Positions 63,901-64,000 of a stretch of DNA of 64,000 nt are shown piece by piece. Origin of the DNA: Phytoseiulus persimilis (taxonomy: Eukaryota; Arthropoda; Arachnida; Mesostigmata; Phytoseiidae). Within the stretch, counting starts at the first letter, position 1. Every line of letters starts with the position of its first letter. The stretch spans positions 40,176,001 to 40,240,000 of the forward strand of contig CM075101.1 in the NCBI GenBank assembly GCA_037576195.1, given 5' to 3'. A model generated the notes under the pieces. That model worked only from the letters and a program-made list of their open reading frames with translations. It did not search any database and was not told the DNA's origin. Made by a program: the position numbers and the translations under genes.

Positions 63901-64000
63901 CTTGAGGGGACTGTTGCTCCTCGTCTGAATGGAGGATGTTCTAGGCTGGGGAATCCCGTATCTGTTCATATGATCGTGGCTTCACACCAGAATCGAGCGG
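60975..64000. other. Right flank without a supported gene
   Basis: No recognised protein or RNA gene. CTG/GCC repeats at about 61096-61130 encode alanine in one frame. A 242-codon minus frame (62168-61440) overlaps other open frames and shows no domain. A run of ten G lies at about 62701-62710. Confidence 0.45.

Overview
The window looks like nuclear DNA of an invertebrate animal, most likely an arthropod and possibly a mite or other chelicerate. Base composition is roughly balanced. Genes carry several short GT-AG introns (about 80 to 350 bases, with a few longer ones), introns end in pyrimidine-tract/CAG acceptors, and AATAAA signals follow some stop codons. The animal assignment rests on OSCP1, a spliced mitochondrial SUCLG1 and an EH1-motif developmental regulator. 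The mite/chelicerate part is inference only.

The first 21 kb is the gene-bearing part. OSCP1 (3613-6152, +) has six exons, and its second intron fits a GC-AG intron. A tRNA-Arg(CCG) gene (6868-6940, -) lies head to head with SUCLG1 (7258-9690, +), the five-exon mitochondrial succinyl-CoA ligase alpha subunit. A five-exon, glutamine-rich C2H2 zinc-finger gene runs on the minus strand (14443-11558). A two-exon gene for a small secreted four-cysteine protein follows, also on the minus strand (21230-20738), with a polyadenylation signal almost touching its stop codon.

From about 21.2 to 54.2 kb I recognise no conserved host gene. This stretch contains a decayed LINE 3' end (about 26.1-26.6 kb, -), a 298-bp non-autonomous DNA transposon flanked by TA (44403-44700), a row of four small hairpins near 37 kb, a TATA/initiator-like pair at 44.0 kb, and a few open frames that could be lineage-specific exons. 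From 54.2 kb an apparent 5' leader runs into a first coding exon (54616-55159, +) with an EH1 (Groucho-binding type) motif and an acidic stretch. It ends at a good splice donor, and no DNA-binding domain is visible before the window ends, so the last 9 kb is probably its first intron. The large gene-poor interval upstream would fit regulatory territory of a developmental transcription factor (inference).

The recognised genes do not form a pathway together. SUCLG1 acts in the mitochondrial TCA cycle, OSCP1 is a conserved animal protein of unclear biochemistry, and the zinc-finger and EH1 proteins are probably nuclear regulators. I found no CRISPR array, operon or integrated prokaryotic cassette. 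No clear previously undescribed system emerged. The best leads are the uncharacterised zinc-finger and secreted proteins, the hairpin row and the small transposon.
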